Part shown: one piece after another, positions 33,201 to 41,597 of the stretch | Numbering within the stretch: the stretch's first letter is position 1 | Layout: each line of letters begins with the position of its first letter | NCBI RefSeq assembly: GCF_900148835.1 | Contig: NZ_FRYK01000002.1 | Location: 124,001-188,000 of the forward strand | Length of the DNA: 64,000 nt | Direction of reading: 5' to 3' | From: Flavobacterium cucumis | GTDB lineage: Bacteria; Bacteroidota; Bacteroidia; Flavobacteriales; Flavobacteriaceae | Position numbers and translations under genes: made by a program | The notes under the pieces: model-generated | The model's database searches: none | Told to the model about the DNA's origin: nothing | The model's input: only the letters and a program-made list of their open reading frames with translations

Positions 33201-33863
33201 TTAATCGTTTAGAATTAGTTTGGGTAAATTTTCATTCAACCATTTAAATTTGTTAACTATCATTATATGGGTTCCGCCTTTTACAACAATACACTTTTCT
33301 ATGTTCTTAATTGGAAAAACCTCATCCGCATCGCCATGAATATGAATTACGGCATTATTTATTTCTTTTTGTTCCCAACACAAGATAGTTTCAATAGCCC
33401 AATCCAAATAATGCTTATCACGAACCGATAAATATTTTTCGTATAATTTCAATCGCTTTGCCACAATATTATCCCCAAATGCATATTTAACCAATTTTTC
33501 AATATCTGCCAAAAGTTGGGTCGGAATTAACTTATATGCTTTTGTAGTCTTGGCTACTTTAAATCGAGTAGGGAATTCGGTATTCGACTTTACACTTGAA
33601 ATGATAATTACTTTACGAACCTCCATTTGTTTTGCCATTTCCTGAACCAAAACCCCGCCAAAGGAAACCCCTACTAAAACCGGATTTTCATGCTTGATTT
33701 TTTCAACCATGCGATGGGCATAACTTTCGATACTTTCTTTTTCCTTAGGCAAAAACCATTCCAAAAAGTGCATTTCAAATTGGTCTTCAGGTAATTGTAT
33801 GTTTTCAAAAATTGTGGGGCTTGCGGCCAAACCAGGCATAAAATAAACCGGAATCTTACTCAT
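33201..33863 (-). CDS. Alpha/beta hydrolase
   Basis: 220 residues from ATG 33863 (MSKIPVYFMPGLAASPTIFE); an in-frame start at 33926 would run over the neighbouring promoter. The oxyanion-hole segment YFMPGLAAS, nucleophile elbow GVSFGGVLVQE (Ser in G-x-S-x-G), and late acid/His region HGDADEVFPI...KGGTHIMI give a Ser-Asp-His triad. Substrate unknown. It is 13 bases upstream of the transglycosylase start, so possibly in the same operon. Confidence 0.82.
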   Translation of the reverse strand: MSKIPVYFMPGLAASPTIFENIQLPEDQFEMHFLEWFLPKEKESIESYAHRMVEKIKHENPVLVGVSFGGVLVQEMAKQMEVRKVIIISSVKSNTEFPTRFKVAKTTKAYKLIPTQLLADIEKLVKYAFGDNIVAKRLKLYEKYLSVRDKHYLDWAIETILCWEQKEINNAVIHIHGDADEVFPIKNIEKCIVVKGGTHIMIVNKFKWLNENLPKLILND

Positions 33864-33887
33864 TACCATTATTTTAAAAAAGTTTCG

Positions 33888-33895
33888 TAAATTTG
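33888..33895 (+). promoter_or_regulatory. -7 box of the GNAT gene
   Basis: Perfect TAAATTTG 20 bases before the ATG at 33916, inside the divergent spacer. No TTG at the expected 19-bp distance. Confidence 0.35.
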
Positions 33896-33915
33896 CACCA
33901 TAATTGGAAGGCATC

Positions 33916-34197
33916 ATGGAAATCAAAGATAATGAACTTTTAAGACAATTTGAAATTATTACCGAAACTGGATTGGTTTCAATCGAATATGCGATTCAAG
34001 AACGCAAGTTGTTTTTGACTAAATTCTGCAGCAACAATAACGAAGATGATGAATTGCATAACGCATTTATAAAATCGGTTTTAGAGATTGCGGAAAGTAA
34101 AAAACTAAAAGTAGTTCCAACACACGCAAAATTCATCAATTTCTTTAGAAAAAATCGAAAATTTCAAGAAATGTTGCCTCCTGGAATTAAAATTTAA
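33916..34197 (+). CDS. Small GNAT-type N-acetyltransferase (YidJ-like)
   Basis: 93 residues from ATG 33916 (MEIKDNELLRQFEII); a TTG four codons earlier is possible. The pattern, FEIITETGLVSIEYAIQERKLFLTK, an acidic linker, ALHNAFIKSVLEIAESKKLKVVPTHAKFINFFRKN, matches the short COG2388 acetyltransferases: only the C-terminal half of the GNAT fold with the V-x-P-x-C/H...F motif. Acts probably as a dimer; substrate unknown. Confidence 0.8.
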   Translation: MEIKDNELLRQFEIITETGLVSIEYAIQERKLFLTKFCSNNNEDDELHNAFIKSVLEIAESKKLKVVPTHAKFINFFRKNRKFQEMLPPGIKI

Positions 34198-34207
34198 TTT
34201 CAAGAAA

Positions 34208-34242
34208 AATCCCAAGTCTACTAAAAACTTAGGATTTTTTTT
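34208..34242. terminator. Terminator between GNAT gene and mtaB
   Basis: AATCCCAAGT (34208-34217) / ACTTAGGATT (34227-34236), one mismatch, followed by a T-run on +. The minus side lacks a good U-run. Confidence 0.7.
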
Positions 34243-35570
34243 TATACTTCAACGTTTAAGAATTCCATTCGTACACTTCCATCTTCATCTATTTTAGTTA
34301 GATTAATTTCGTGTAAGGTATTAACTAATTCCGGATTCCATGGCGTTTTTACTTTTACGTAATTTTCCGTAAAACCATGAATGTAGCCTTCTTTGTTTTC
34401 GCTTTCGAATAAAACGGTTCTATTGGTTCCTATTTGACTTTCATAAAACGCTCTTCTTTTCTTAACCGAAAGTCCGCGTAACATTTTACTTCTTTTTGAA
34501 CGGACATTCATTGGCACTACTCCTTCCATTTCTACTGCTTCGGTATTATCTCTTTCTGAATAGGTGAAAACATGTAGATAAGAAATATCTAGATCATTTA
34601 AGAAATGATACGTTTCTAAAAAGTGTTCGTCAGTTTCCCCTGGAAATCCAACAATCACATCCACTCCAATACATGCATGCGGCATTACTTCACGAATTTT
34701 GGCTACTCTATCCGTATACACTTCACGCAAATAACGACGCTTCATTTTCTTTAAAACATCATTAGACCCCGATTGTAAAGGAATATGAAAATGAGGCACA
34801 AATGTGCGACTCTGTGATACGAATTCAATCGTTTCGTTTTTCAATAAATTAGGCTCAATAGAAGAAATTCGTAAACGCTCGATTCCTTCTACTTCATCTA
34901 AGGCTTTTACTAAATCCAAGAAAGTGTGTTCGTGTTTTTTATTTCCGAATTCCCCTTTTCCATAATCACCAATATTTACACCGGTTAATACAATCTCTTT
35001 TATTCCTTGTTGTGAAATTTCTTTAGCATTTTTCAATACATTTTCTAATGCATCACTTCTAGAAATTCCTCGAGCTAAAGGAATGGTACAATAGGTACAT
35101 TTGTAATCGCAACCATCTTGTACTTTTAAGAAAGCACGCGTTCTGTCACCAATGGAATAACTTCCTACATAGAAATCCGCTTCTTCAATTTCGCAGGAAT
35201 GCACTTCCCCCATATCATTTTTCGACAAATCATTGATATAATCGGTGATTTTGAATTTTTCTGTGGCGCCTAAAACCAAATCTACTCCATCAACTGCAGC
35301 TAATTCTTCTGGTTTTAATTGGGCATAACAACCTACTGCGGCAACAAACGCTTTATCATTCAGCTTCATTGCTTTTTTAACAATCTGCTTGAATTGTTTA
35401 TCCGCATTATCGGTAACCGAACACGTATTGATTACATAAATATCTGCAATTTCTTCGAAATCCACACGTTCAAAACCTTCATTTTGAAAATCACGTGCAA
35501 TAGTTGACGTTTCTGAGAAGTTCAATTTGCATCCTAAAGTGTAGAATGCGACTTTTTTCTTGTTTTCCAT
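34242..35570 (-). CDS. mtaB: tRNA (t6A37) C2-methylthiotransferase MtaB
   Basis: 442 residues. UPF0004 domain with three Fe-S Cys: TLGCKLNFSETS, NTCSVT and AVGCYAQ (first about 90 residues). Radical SAM cluster motif GCDYKCTYCTIPLARG at about 150-165, TIM-barrel core with GVNIGDYG and HIPLQSGS, C-terminal TRAM domain from about 385 (GTNRTVLFESENKEGYIHGFTENYVKV). Converts t6A37 to ms2t6A37 in tRNAs reading ANN codons. A minus-strand promoter TTG-N20-TATCTTTG precedes it. Confidence 0.94.
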   Translation of the reverse strand: MENKKKVAFYTLGCKLNFSETSTIARDFQNEGFERVDFEEIADIYVINTCSVTDNADKQFKQIVKKAMKLNDKAFVAAVGCYAQLKPEELAAVDGVDLVLGATEKFKITDYINDLSKNDMGEVHSCEIEEADFYVGSYSIGDRTRAFLKVQDGCDYKCTYCTIPLARGISRSDALENVLKNAKEISQQGIKEIVLTGVNIGDYGKGEFGNKKHEHTFLDLVKALDEVEGIERLRISSIEPNLLKNETIEFVSQSRTFVPHFHIPLQSGSNDVLKKMKRRYLREVYTDRVAKIREVMPHACIGVDVIVGFPGETDEHFLETYHFLNDLDISYLHVFTYSERDNTEAVEMEGVVPMNVRSKRSKMLRGLSVKKRRAFYESQIGTNRTVLFESENKEGYIHGFTENYVKVKTPWNPELVNTLHEINLTKIDEDGSVRMEFLNVEV

Positions 35571-35633
35571 AAGTAAAACTCAATTAATGAAATCGTTGTC
35601 AAAAAATTGAGAATGCAAAGATAGTTTTAATGT

Positions 35634-35665
35634 GGCAATTAGACAATATACCAATTGGACAATTA
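35634..35665. repeat. CAATTAGACAAT-type intergenic short repeat
   Basis: Imperfect units GGCAATTA / GACAATAT / ACCAATTG / GACAATTA with an 8-base period. It lies upstream of mtaB and supplies TTG triplets on the minus strand. Confidence 0.5.
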
Positions 35666-35723
35666 TTTGAATTAATTTGTAACTTTTTGAGAATTTAGTC
35701 CGTAGAACTATAAAATCAAAAAT

Positions 35724-36011
35724 ATGGCAGGAGAAGGTTCTATGCTGCAAGCGATAAAAAGCTTAGCTTATAATAAATCTTTGAGAGGTAATCACAATCG
35801 AACAAGTTGGAAAGATTATAAAATCCTAAACGACAAACCTTTAGAAGATCACATTAAAGCAACACCTGAATTATTAGAAGAAATAAGAACTCGTTTACAA
35901 GTTGAAAATAAAAAAAGAAAGAAGCACCAAATTATGTTGGCACTTCTTTCGATTATCGTTGCGATTTTAGCAATCTATTTAATAACAAAAATTAATTATA
36001 TCGGAATATAA
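35724..36011 (+). CDS. Conserved small membrane protein
   Basis: 95 residues. A soluble N-terminal part (MAGEGSMLQAIKSLAYNKSL, RTSWKDY, ELLEEIRTRLQVENKKRKKHQ) ends in one transmembrane helix (IMLALLSIIVAILAIYLITKI), so the protein is tail-anchored with the N-terminus in the cytoplasm. This arrangement is widespread in Flavobacteria; no function is assigned. Confidence 0.75.
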   Translation: MAGEGSMLQAIKSLAYNKSLRGNHNRTSWKDYKILNDKPLEDHIKATPELLEEIRTRLQVENKKRKKHQIMLALLSIIVAILAIYLITKINYIGI

Positions 36012-36036
36012 ATGGATTCCAGTTTATAAAAATAGT

Positions 36037-36067
36037 CTCATTGACTCATTGACACATTGGCGAATTA
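36037..36067. repeat. CATTGAC-type intergenic short repeat
   Basis: Imperfect units CTCATTGA / CTCATTGA / CACATTGG / CGAATTA between two converging genes. Another member of the octad repeat class seen at 14524 and 35634, with a different unit. Confidence 0.5.
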
Positions 36068-36068
36068 A

Positions 36069-37244
36069 CTACTCTTTTCTATATTTTTTCGTTTCTTCAA
36101 AAACGTGTTCTAAAATTTTAGCGTCTTCTTCTGTAAATTCTACATGACGGCGACTCATTACAATTTTAGCGGTTTCGAAAGCTTTTTTGGTAATGTAGGT
36201 AGTAAATCCAGAAGCACCACCCCATGAAAAACTTGGCACAAAATTTCTTGGAAATCCAGAACCAAAAATATTCGTCGAAACACCAACCACAGTTCCTGTA
36301 TTGAACATGGTATTGATACCACATTTACTGTGATCACCCATCATTAATCCGCAGAATTGCAAACCTGTACGTGCAAAACCTTCTGTTTCATAACTCCACA
36401 AACGCACTTCTTCGTAGTTGTTTTTTAGGTTGGAATTATTAGAATCGGCACCAATGTTACACCATTCTCCTAAAACGGAATTTCCTAAAAATCCATCATG
36501 ACCTTTATTTGAATAACCGAATAAAACGGAATTATTCACTTCGCCACCAATACGACAATGTGGTCCAACAGTTGTTGCTCCGTACACTTTTGTCGCTAAT
36601 TTTACTTGTGCTTCTTCGCATAAAGCAAAAGGACCACGAATAACTGAACCCTCCATGATTTCAGCATTTTTCCCGATGTAAATTGGACCGGTTGAAGCGT
36701 TTAAGGTTACAAATTCTAACTTCGCTCCTTCTTCAATGAAAATATTTTCAGGTGCAATTACGTTGACGCTTTTTGGAATCGGCTGAGAAAATCTATCTTC
36801 GGTTAACAATTCAAAATCTTCGCGAATTGCGGCATCGTTTTTGGCAAAAATATCCCAAGTGTTTTCGATTCGTAAAACATCCCCTTCATATTCTATTAAT
36901 TCATATTCATCAAAATCGATATCTTCTTGCGTATTATGCGTATGAAAAGCGATAATTTCCTCTCCAAAAAGAATTGCTTCTTTAGGATTCAAATTTTGAA
37001 CCATATCTACCAGAATAGGATTTGGCAAAAAAGAAGCATTAATCATAACATTCTCTTCCATTTCCACCATTGGATACTTCTCCATCAAGTATTCTTCGGT
37101 AAGCGTTGTAGTAGTATATCCCAAATATTTCTCCCACTTTTCGCGAATCGTTAAAATTCCGATACGAATATCAGCTACAGGACGCGTAAAAGTAAAAGGA
37201 AGTAAGGCATTGCGAACGGTTCCGTCAAAAAGTATATAGTTCAT
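36069..37244 (-). CDS. GlmU-family putative sugar nucleotidyltransferase
   Basis: 391 residues. N-terminal nucleotidyltransferase-like domain (MNYILFDGTVRNALLPFTFTRPVADIRIGILTIREKW) differs from the classic GlmU pyrophosphorylase signature. A left-handed beta-helix follows from about 170: hexapeptides such as IYIGKNAEIMEGSVIRGPFAL and GEWCNIGADSNNSNLKNNY, with a late MGDHSKCGINTMFNTGTVVG. The family is annotated in Bacteroidetes as GlmU-like; acceptor and sugar are unknown. Confidence 0.82.
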   Translation of the reverse strand: MNYILFDGTVRNALLPFTFTRPVADIRIGILTIREKWEKYLGYTTTTLTEEYLMEKYPMVEMEENVMINASFLPNPILVDMVQNLNPKEAILFGEEIIAFHTHNTQEDIDFDEYELIEYEGDVLRIENTWDIFAKNDAAIREDFELLTEDRFSQPIPKSVNVIAPENIFIEEGAKLEFVTLNASTGPIYIGKNAEIMEGSVIRGPFALCEEAQVKLATKVYGATTVGPHCRIGGEVNNSVLFGYSNKGHDGFLGNSVLGEWCNIGADSNNSNLKNNYEEVRLWSYETEGFARTGLQFCGLMMGDHSKCGINTMFNTGTVVGVSTNIFGSGFPRNFVPSFSWGGASGFTTYITKKAFETAKIVMSRRHVEFTEEDAKILEHVFEETKKYRKE

Positions 37245-37310
37245 TATATTGAATTGTTAAAGTGATGAATTGTTTAAAACAATACTCAAAAGTAGGAAGA
37301 TTTAGGCAAT

Positions 37311-37339
37311 AAAAAAAGCCTCACCTAAGTGAAGCTTTT
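37311..37339 (-). terminator. Terminator of rpmE2
   Basis: AAAAGCCTCAC / GTGAAGCTTTT around CTAA, one mismatch, minus-strand U-run downstream. Confidence 0.75.
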
Positions 37340-37362
37340 CTCTATTTTGAAAAAGCGAAAAA

Positions 37363-37614
37363 TTATTTAGCTTTTTTAGCGTATTTGCTGTTGAATTTAT
37401 CGATACGACCTGCAGTATCAATAAGCTTAGATTTACCTGTGTAAAAAGGGTGAGATGTTCTAGAAATCTCCATTTTGAAAACTGGATACTCAACACCTTC
37501 GTGAGTAATCGTTTCTTTCGTTTCAACTGTAGATTTAGTGATAAAAACATCTTCATTTGACATGTCTTTAAATGCAACTAATCTGTAATTTTCTGGGTGA
37601 ATACCTTTTTTCAT
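37363..37614 (-). CDS. rpmE2: 50S ribosomal protein L31 type B
   Basis: 83 residues. MKKGIHPENYRLVAFKDMS, then TKSTVETKETITHEGVEYPVFKMEISRTSHPFYTGKSKLIDTAGRIDKFNSKY: the type B form without the zinc-binding Cys of type A. Component of the large subunit; zinc-independent. Monocistronic, between its own promoter and terminator. Confidence 0.97.
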   Translation of the reverse strand: MKKGIHPENYRLVAFKDMSNEDVFITKSTVETKETITHEGVEYPVFKMEISRTSHPFYTGKSKLIDTAGRIDKFNSKYAKKAK

Positions 37615-37722
37615 TTTGTAAATCTTTTTATTAAGCGATTATAATTTGTTTCGCGGCTTTACATCTGTAAAGGTGTAAACAACTCATAACCTTTTGGTTT
37701 ATAAACTTTTTATTTCAGAGCG

Positions 37723-37752
37723 CAAAATTACATTTAATTTTTAATTTACCAA
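37723..37752 (-). promoter_or_regulatory. Promoter of rpmE2
   Basis: Minus-strand TTG (37752-37750), 19 bp, TAATTTTG (37730-37723), full consensus. About 105 bases of leader precede the ATG, long enough for structured control; no known element is recognised. Confidence 0.7.
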
Positions 37753-37841
37753 TGTTTATGTAACTTTTTTTTATTTTTTAACTCTAATCCTACAACGATT
37801 AGAATTCTTATATTTGTAAATTAATTAAACCAAAACAAACT

Positions 37842-38369
37842 ATGAACGAAATTATCAAAAAAAAAGGAATTACCTTTGGTATCATTACTGGAGTATTAAG
37901 TGTATTGATTACAACTTCTATTTACATTGTTGATTTATCTTTAATGACAAAATGGTGGTTAGGTCTCTCAATTTTGGCAGTATACATAATTATAGGTTGT
38001 GTTTTATTAGTTAAAACTAAAAAAGATTTAGGTGGCTACATGAGTTTCAAAGAAGGCTTTACTACTTATTTTATTTCAGCACTAATTGGTATTGCAATTT
38101 CCGTTATTTATAATATTTTACTTTTCAATGTAATTGATCCAGAAGCGGCAATTCGTTTAAAAGAACTTACGCTTGAATCAACTGTTCAAATGTTAGAGAA
38201 ATTTGGAACACCAACATCTGCTATCAAAGAGACTGTAGATAAAATGAAGGATTACAATCAATTTTCAACTATTGAACAATTAAAAGGAAGCATATGGAGC
38301 ATTGTTGGTTCTGCAATTTTTGGTGCCATTTTAGCTGCTATCTTCAAAAAAGACAAACCTGTATTTTAA
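37842..38369 (+). CDS. DUF4199 domain-containing membrane protein
   Basis: 175 residues. Four transmembrane helices (about 10-32, 38-55, 72-95, 150-168) with the family motifs GGYMSFKEGFTTYFISALIG and the mid-region KFGTPTSAIKETVDKMKDYNQF. DUF4199 proteins often precede glycosyltransferase genes in Bacteroidetes, and here the GT2 gene follows after four bases. A perfect -7 box TATATTTG is at 37809-37816. Function unknown. Confidence 0.88.
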   Translation: MNEIIKKKGITFGIITGVLSVLITTSIYIVDLSLMTKWWLGLSILAVYIIIGCVLLVKTKKDLGGYMSFKEGFTTYFISALIGIAISVIYNILLFNVIDPEAAIRLKELTLESTVQMLEKFGTPTSAIKETVDKMKDYNQFSTIEQLKGSIWSIVGSAIFGAILAAIFKKDKPVF

Positions 38370-38373
38370 ATAA

Positions 38374-39327
38374 ATGAATTTATCCATAGTTATCCCATTA
38401 TTAAACGAGCAAGAATCGTTACCCGAATTACACAATTGGATTGTAAAAGTGATGCAAGCGCACAACTATTCCTATGAAATCCTTTTTATTGATGATGGTA
38501 GTACCGATGCTTCTTGGAATGTTATCGAAAAATTATCTCACGAAAATCCGAATGTAAAAGGAATCCGTTTTCTTAGAAATTACGGAAAATCACAAGCCTT
38601 ACATGCTGGTTTTGCCAAAGCGCAAGGTGACGTTGTAATTACCATGGATGCGGATTTACAAGATAGTCCCGATGAAATTCCAGAATTATTCCGTTTAATT
38701 ACAGAGGATAATTATGATTTGGTTTCAGGATGGAAGAAAAAACGCTATGATTCGGTTGTGGCGAAAAACATTCCATCTAAATTATTCAATTGGGCCGCTC
38801 GAAAAACTTCAGGCGTAAAATTGAACGATTTCAATTGTGGATTAAAAGCCTATAAAAATATTGTTATTAAAAACATTGAAGTTTCAGGCGAAATGCACCG
38901 TTACATTCCTGTTTTAGCAAAAAATGCTGGATTTGGGAAAATCGGTGAAAAAGTCGTGATTCATCAAGCGAGAAAATACGGAAATTCAAAATTTGGAATG
39001 AGTCGTTTTGTCAATGGTTTCTTGGATTTAATAACGATTTGGTTTCTTTCAACTTTTGGAAAAAGACCGATGCATCTTTTTGGATTATTAGGCTCTATTA
39101 TGTTTCTAATTGGATTTTTATTCGCTTTCTATCTAGGAATCGACAAATTATTCATCAATACCTCGGGAAGATTAATTACTGAAAGACCGCAATTTTATTT
39201 ATCGTTAACCGCAATGTTAATTGGAACCCAATTATTCTTAGCCGGATTTCTAGGTGAAATTATCCTAAGAACCAAAAACAACGAAGAACGTTATAAGATT
39301 AGTGAGGAGTTGGGACGTAAAAGTTGA
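38374..39327 (+). CDS. Family 2 glycosyltransferase, undecaprenyl-phosphate type
   Basis: 317 residues. GT-A core: MNLSIVIPLLNEQESLPEL, FIDDGSTDASW (nucleotide-binding), MDADLQDSPDEIP (DxD-type), NCGLKAYK and MHRYIPVLAKNAGFGKIGE. Two C-terminal transmembrane helices (about 225-250, 272-295). This matches the DPM1/ArnC-like transferases that move a sugar from a nucleotide donor to undecaprenyl or dolichyl phosphate. Sugar unknown. Coupled to DUF4199. Confidence 0.9.
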   Translation: MNLSIVIPLLNEQESLPELHNWIVKVMQAHNYSYEILFIDDGSTDASWNVIEKLSHENPNVKGIRFLRNYGKSQALHAGFAKAQGDVVITMDADLQDSPDEIPELFRLITEDNYDLVSGWKKKRYDSVVAKNIPSKLFNWAARKTSGVKLNDFNCGLKAYKNIVIKNIEVSGEMHRYIPVLAKNAGFGKIGEKVVIHQARKYGNSKFGMSRFVNGFLDLITIWFLSTFGKRPMHLFGLLGSIMFLIGFLFAFYLGIDKLFINTSGRLITERPQFYLSLTAMLIGTQLFLAGFLGEIILRTKNNEERYKISEELGRKS

Positions 39328-39367
39328 GAGTAAAACAGAATTATTAACTTTTTAAATTATACACGCC

Positions 39368-39865
39368 ATGCAAAAATTAGAGATTATCAACAACAAAATC
39401 TATGTAATTAGAAATCAAAAAGTAATGTTAGATTTTGATTTAGCATTACTTTACCAAATTGAAACAAAAAGACTAAAAGAAGCTGTCAGAAGGAATATCG
39501 AAAGATTTCCTGAAGATTTTATGTTTGAACTTACAAAAGAAGAATTTGACAACTTGAGGTCGCAATTTGCGACCTCAAGTTACGGAGGGACAAGATATAT
39601 GCCTTTTGCTTTCACAGAACAAGGCGTTGCCATGTTATCTTCTGTACTAAATTCAAAAAAAGCAATTGAAGTAAACATTGCAATTATGAGAACTTTTGTA
39701 GTGCTGAGAAATTCAATTTTGTCTTTGGAAGAAATCACAAATAGAGTTTCAGAAATTGAACAACAGTTTCCTGAAATATACAAAGCTTTAAATTATCTGA
39801 TGGACACCCATCAGAAAAATGTAGAACAAAAAGAAAGAAGCAAAATTGGCTTCAAAAAGAAATAA
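39368..39865 (+). CDS. ORF6N domain-containing protein
   Basis: 165 residues. The ORF6N (KilA-N-like) domain runs from about 5 to 110: IRNQKVMLDFDLALLYQIETKRLKEAVRRNIERFPEDFMFEL, then RSQFATSSYGGTRYMPFAFTEQGVAMLSSVLNSKKA and IMRTFVVLR. A coiled-coil C-terminus follows. ORF6N proteins are phage-type DNA-binding or antirepressor modules that also occur as stray single genes. A perfect 31-base palindrome lies inside codons 62-71. It sits alone between the glycosyltransferase and the phosphosugar mutase, with no other phage gene nearby. Confidence 0.88.
   Translation: MQKLEIINNKIYVIRNQKVMLDFDLALLYQIETKRLKEAVRRNIERFPEDFMFELTKEEFDNLRSQFATSSYGGTRYMPFAFTEQGVAMLSSVLNSKKAIEVNIAIMRTFVVLRNSILSLEEITNRVSEIEQQFPEIYKALNYLMDTHQKNVEQKERSKIGFKKK
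39551..39581. repeat. Perfect palindrome inside the ORF6N gene
   Basis: AACTTGAGGTCGCAA (39551-39565), one central T, and TTGCGACCTCAAGTT (39567-39581): 15-bp arms with no mismatch. It encodes residues 62-71 of the ORF6N domain and is richer in GC than the surrounding sequence. Confidence 0.75.
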
Positions 39866-39869
39866 GAAT

Positions 39870-41597
39870 ATGCATATCGAACAAAGCATTTTAAATAAAG
39901 TAAACGAGTGGTTAACCCCAACATTTGACGAAGCAACTCAAGCAGCTATTGAAGAAATGATGACTTCGGCTCCAAAAGAACTAGAAGAAAGTTTCTATAA
40001 AAATTTAGAGTTTGGAACAGGAGGAATGCGCGGTGTTATGGGTGTTGGAACGAATCGTATCAATAAATACACGCTTGGAAAAAATACACAAGGTTTATCG
40101 GATTATTTACACAAGTCGTTTCCAAACGAACGACTAAAAGTAGCGATTGCTTACGATTGTCGCCATAACAGCAACACTTTAGCTAAAGTTGTGGCTGATG
40201 TTTTTTCGGCAAACGGTATTAAAGTGTATTTATTTTCAGACATGCGCCCAACTCCTGAATTATCATTTGCCGTTCGCTATTTGAATTGTCATGCAGGAAT
40301 TGTGTTGACTGCTTCTCACAATCCACCAGAATACAACGGATACAAAGTATATTGGCAAGATGGTGGCCAATTAGTACCCCCACAAGATGCTGAAATTATC
40401 AAAGTAATCGAAGATTTAAAATACAGCGATATTAAATTCGAAGCCAACAACAATTTAATTGAATATATCGATACTGAAGTAGACGAAGCTTTCGCGAAAT
40501 CAACAGTTGAAAACGCAAGTTTTAACACGCCAGCCGATGCTAAAGCTAATTTAAAAATCGTTTACACTTCATTACACGGTACTTCAATAAAAGCTATTCC
40601 AAATGTATTAGCGAAAGCGGGTTATACCGATGTAAATATCGTTCCAGAACAAGCCGAACCTAATGGTGATTTCCCAACCGTAGTTTCGCCAAACCCTGAA
40701 GAACCAGAAGCATTGTCGATGGCAATTGCTTTGGCAGAGAAAATTGGTGCGGATATGGTAGTAGGAACCGATCCAGATTCTGACCGTTTAGGTGTTGCGG
40801 TTCGTGATTTAGATGGAAACATCAAATTATTGAACGGAAACCAAACCATGGTTATCATGACAGCTTTCTTATTAGAACAATGGAAACGCGCAGATAAATT
40901 CAAAGGAAACGAATTTATTGGTTCCACTATTGTTTCTACTCCTATGATGTTAGAATTAGCTGCTGCTTACGATGTGGAATGTAAAGTAGGATTAACCGGT
41001 TTCAAATGGATTGCGAAATTCATTAAAGATTTCCCAAATCAGAAATTTATTGGTGGTGGTGAAGAAAGTTTTGGATTTATGGTGGGTGATGCCGTTCGTG
41101 ATAAAGATGCGGTAGCTGCTATTTTATTAGTAAGTGAAATTGCAGCTCAAGCCAAAGCTTCGGGAAGTTCGTTATATCAAGAATTATTGAATTTATATAT
41201 TGATTTCGGTTTCTACAAAGAACATTTGATTTCGATTACCAAAAAAGGAATTGAAGGTGCTAATGAAATCAAACAAATGATGATTGATTTACGCGAAAAT
41301 CCTCTGAAAGAAATAAACGGACAACGTGTGATTTGCATCGAAGACTATCAAGCTTCAAAAGGAAAAGACTTCATGAATAACGAAGAATTTGAAATTCATA
41401 TTCCAAAATCAAACGTATTGATTTACTATTTGGAAGACGGAAGCAAAATCTGCGCAAGACCAAGCGGTACAGAACCAAAAATTAAATTCTATTTCAGCGT
41501 AAATGGAATTTTAGACACGATTGAAAACGCAACATCAGTAGAAAAAGAATTGGATAACAAAATTGCTGAAATTATTTCGGCAATGAAATTAAACTAA
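39870..41597 (+). CDS. Phospho-sugar mutase (phosphoglucomutase-like)
   Basis: 575 residues from ATG 39870 (MHIEQSILNKVNEWL); an upstream TTG would overlap the ORF6N gene. Alpha-D-phosphohexomutase motifs: active-site TASHNPPEYNGYKVYW (phospho-Ser), metal loop GTDPDSDR, sugar-binding GGEESFGF and phosphate-binding RPSGTEPKIK. Length fits the long PgcA/PGM2-type enzymes interconverting glucose or mannose 1- and 6-phosphates. The ABC exporter gene starts on the next base after the stop. Confidence 0.93.
   Translation: MHIEQSILNKVNEWLTPTFDEATQAAIEEMMTSAPKELEESFYKNLEFGTGGMRGVMGVGTNRINKYTLGKNTQGLSDYLHKSFPNERLKVAIAYDCRHNSNTLAKVVADVFSANGIKVYLFSDMRPTPELSFAVRYLNCHAGIVLTASHNPPEYNGYKVYWQDGGQLVPPQDAEIIKVIEDLKYSDIKFEANNNLIEYIDTEVDEAFAKSTVENASFNTPADAKANLKIVYTSLHGTSIKAIPNVLAKAGYTDVNIVPEQAEPNGDFPTVVSPNPEEPEALSMAIALAEKIGADMVVGTDPDSDRLGVAVRDLDGNIKLLNGNQTMVIMTAFLLEQWKRADKFKGNEFIGSTIVSTPMMLELAAAYDVECKVGLTGFKWIAKFIKDFPNQKFIGGGEESFGFMVGDAVRDKDAVAAILLVSEIAAQAKASGSSLYQELLNLYIDFGFYKEHLISITKKGIEGANEIKQMMIDLRENPLKEINGQRVICIEDYQASKGKDFMNNEEFEIHIPKSNVLIYYLEDGSKICARPSGTEPKIKFYFSVNGILDTIENATSVEKELDNKIAEIISAMKLN

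Noticed and set aside
39368..39865. Prophage remnant suggested by the ORF6N domain
   Set aside because: No integrase, structural or replication gene lies nearby; flanking genes are core metabolism.
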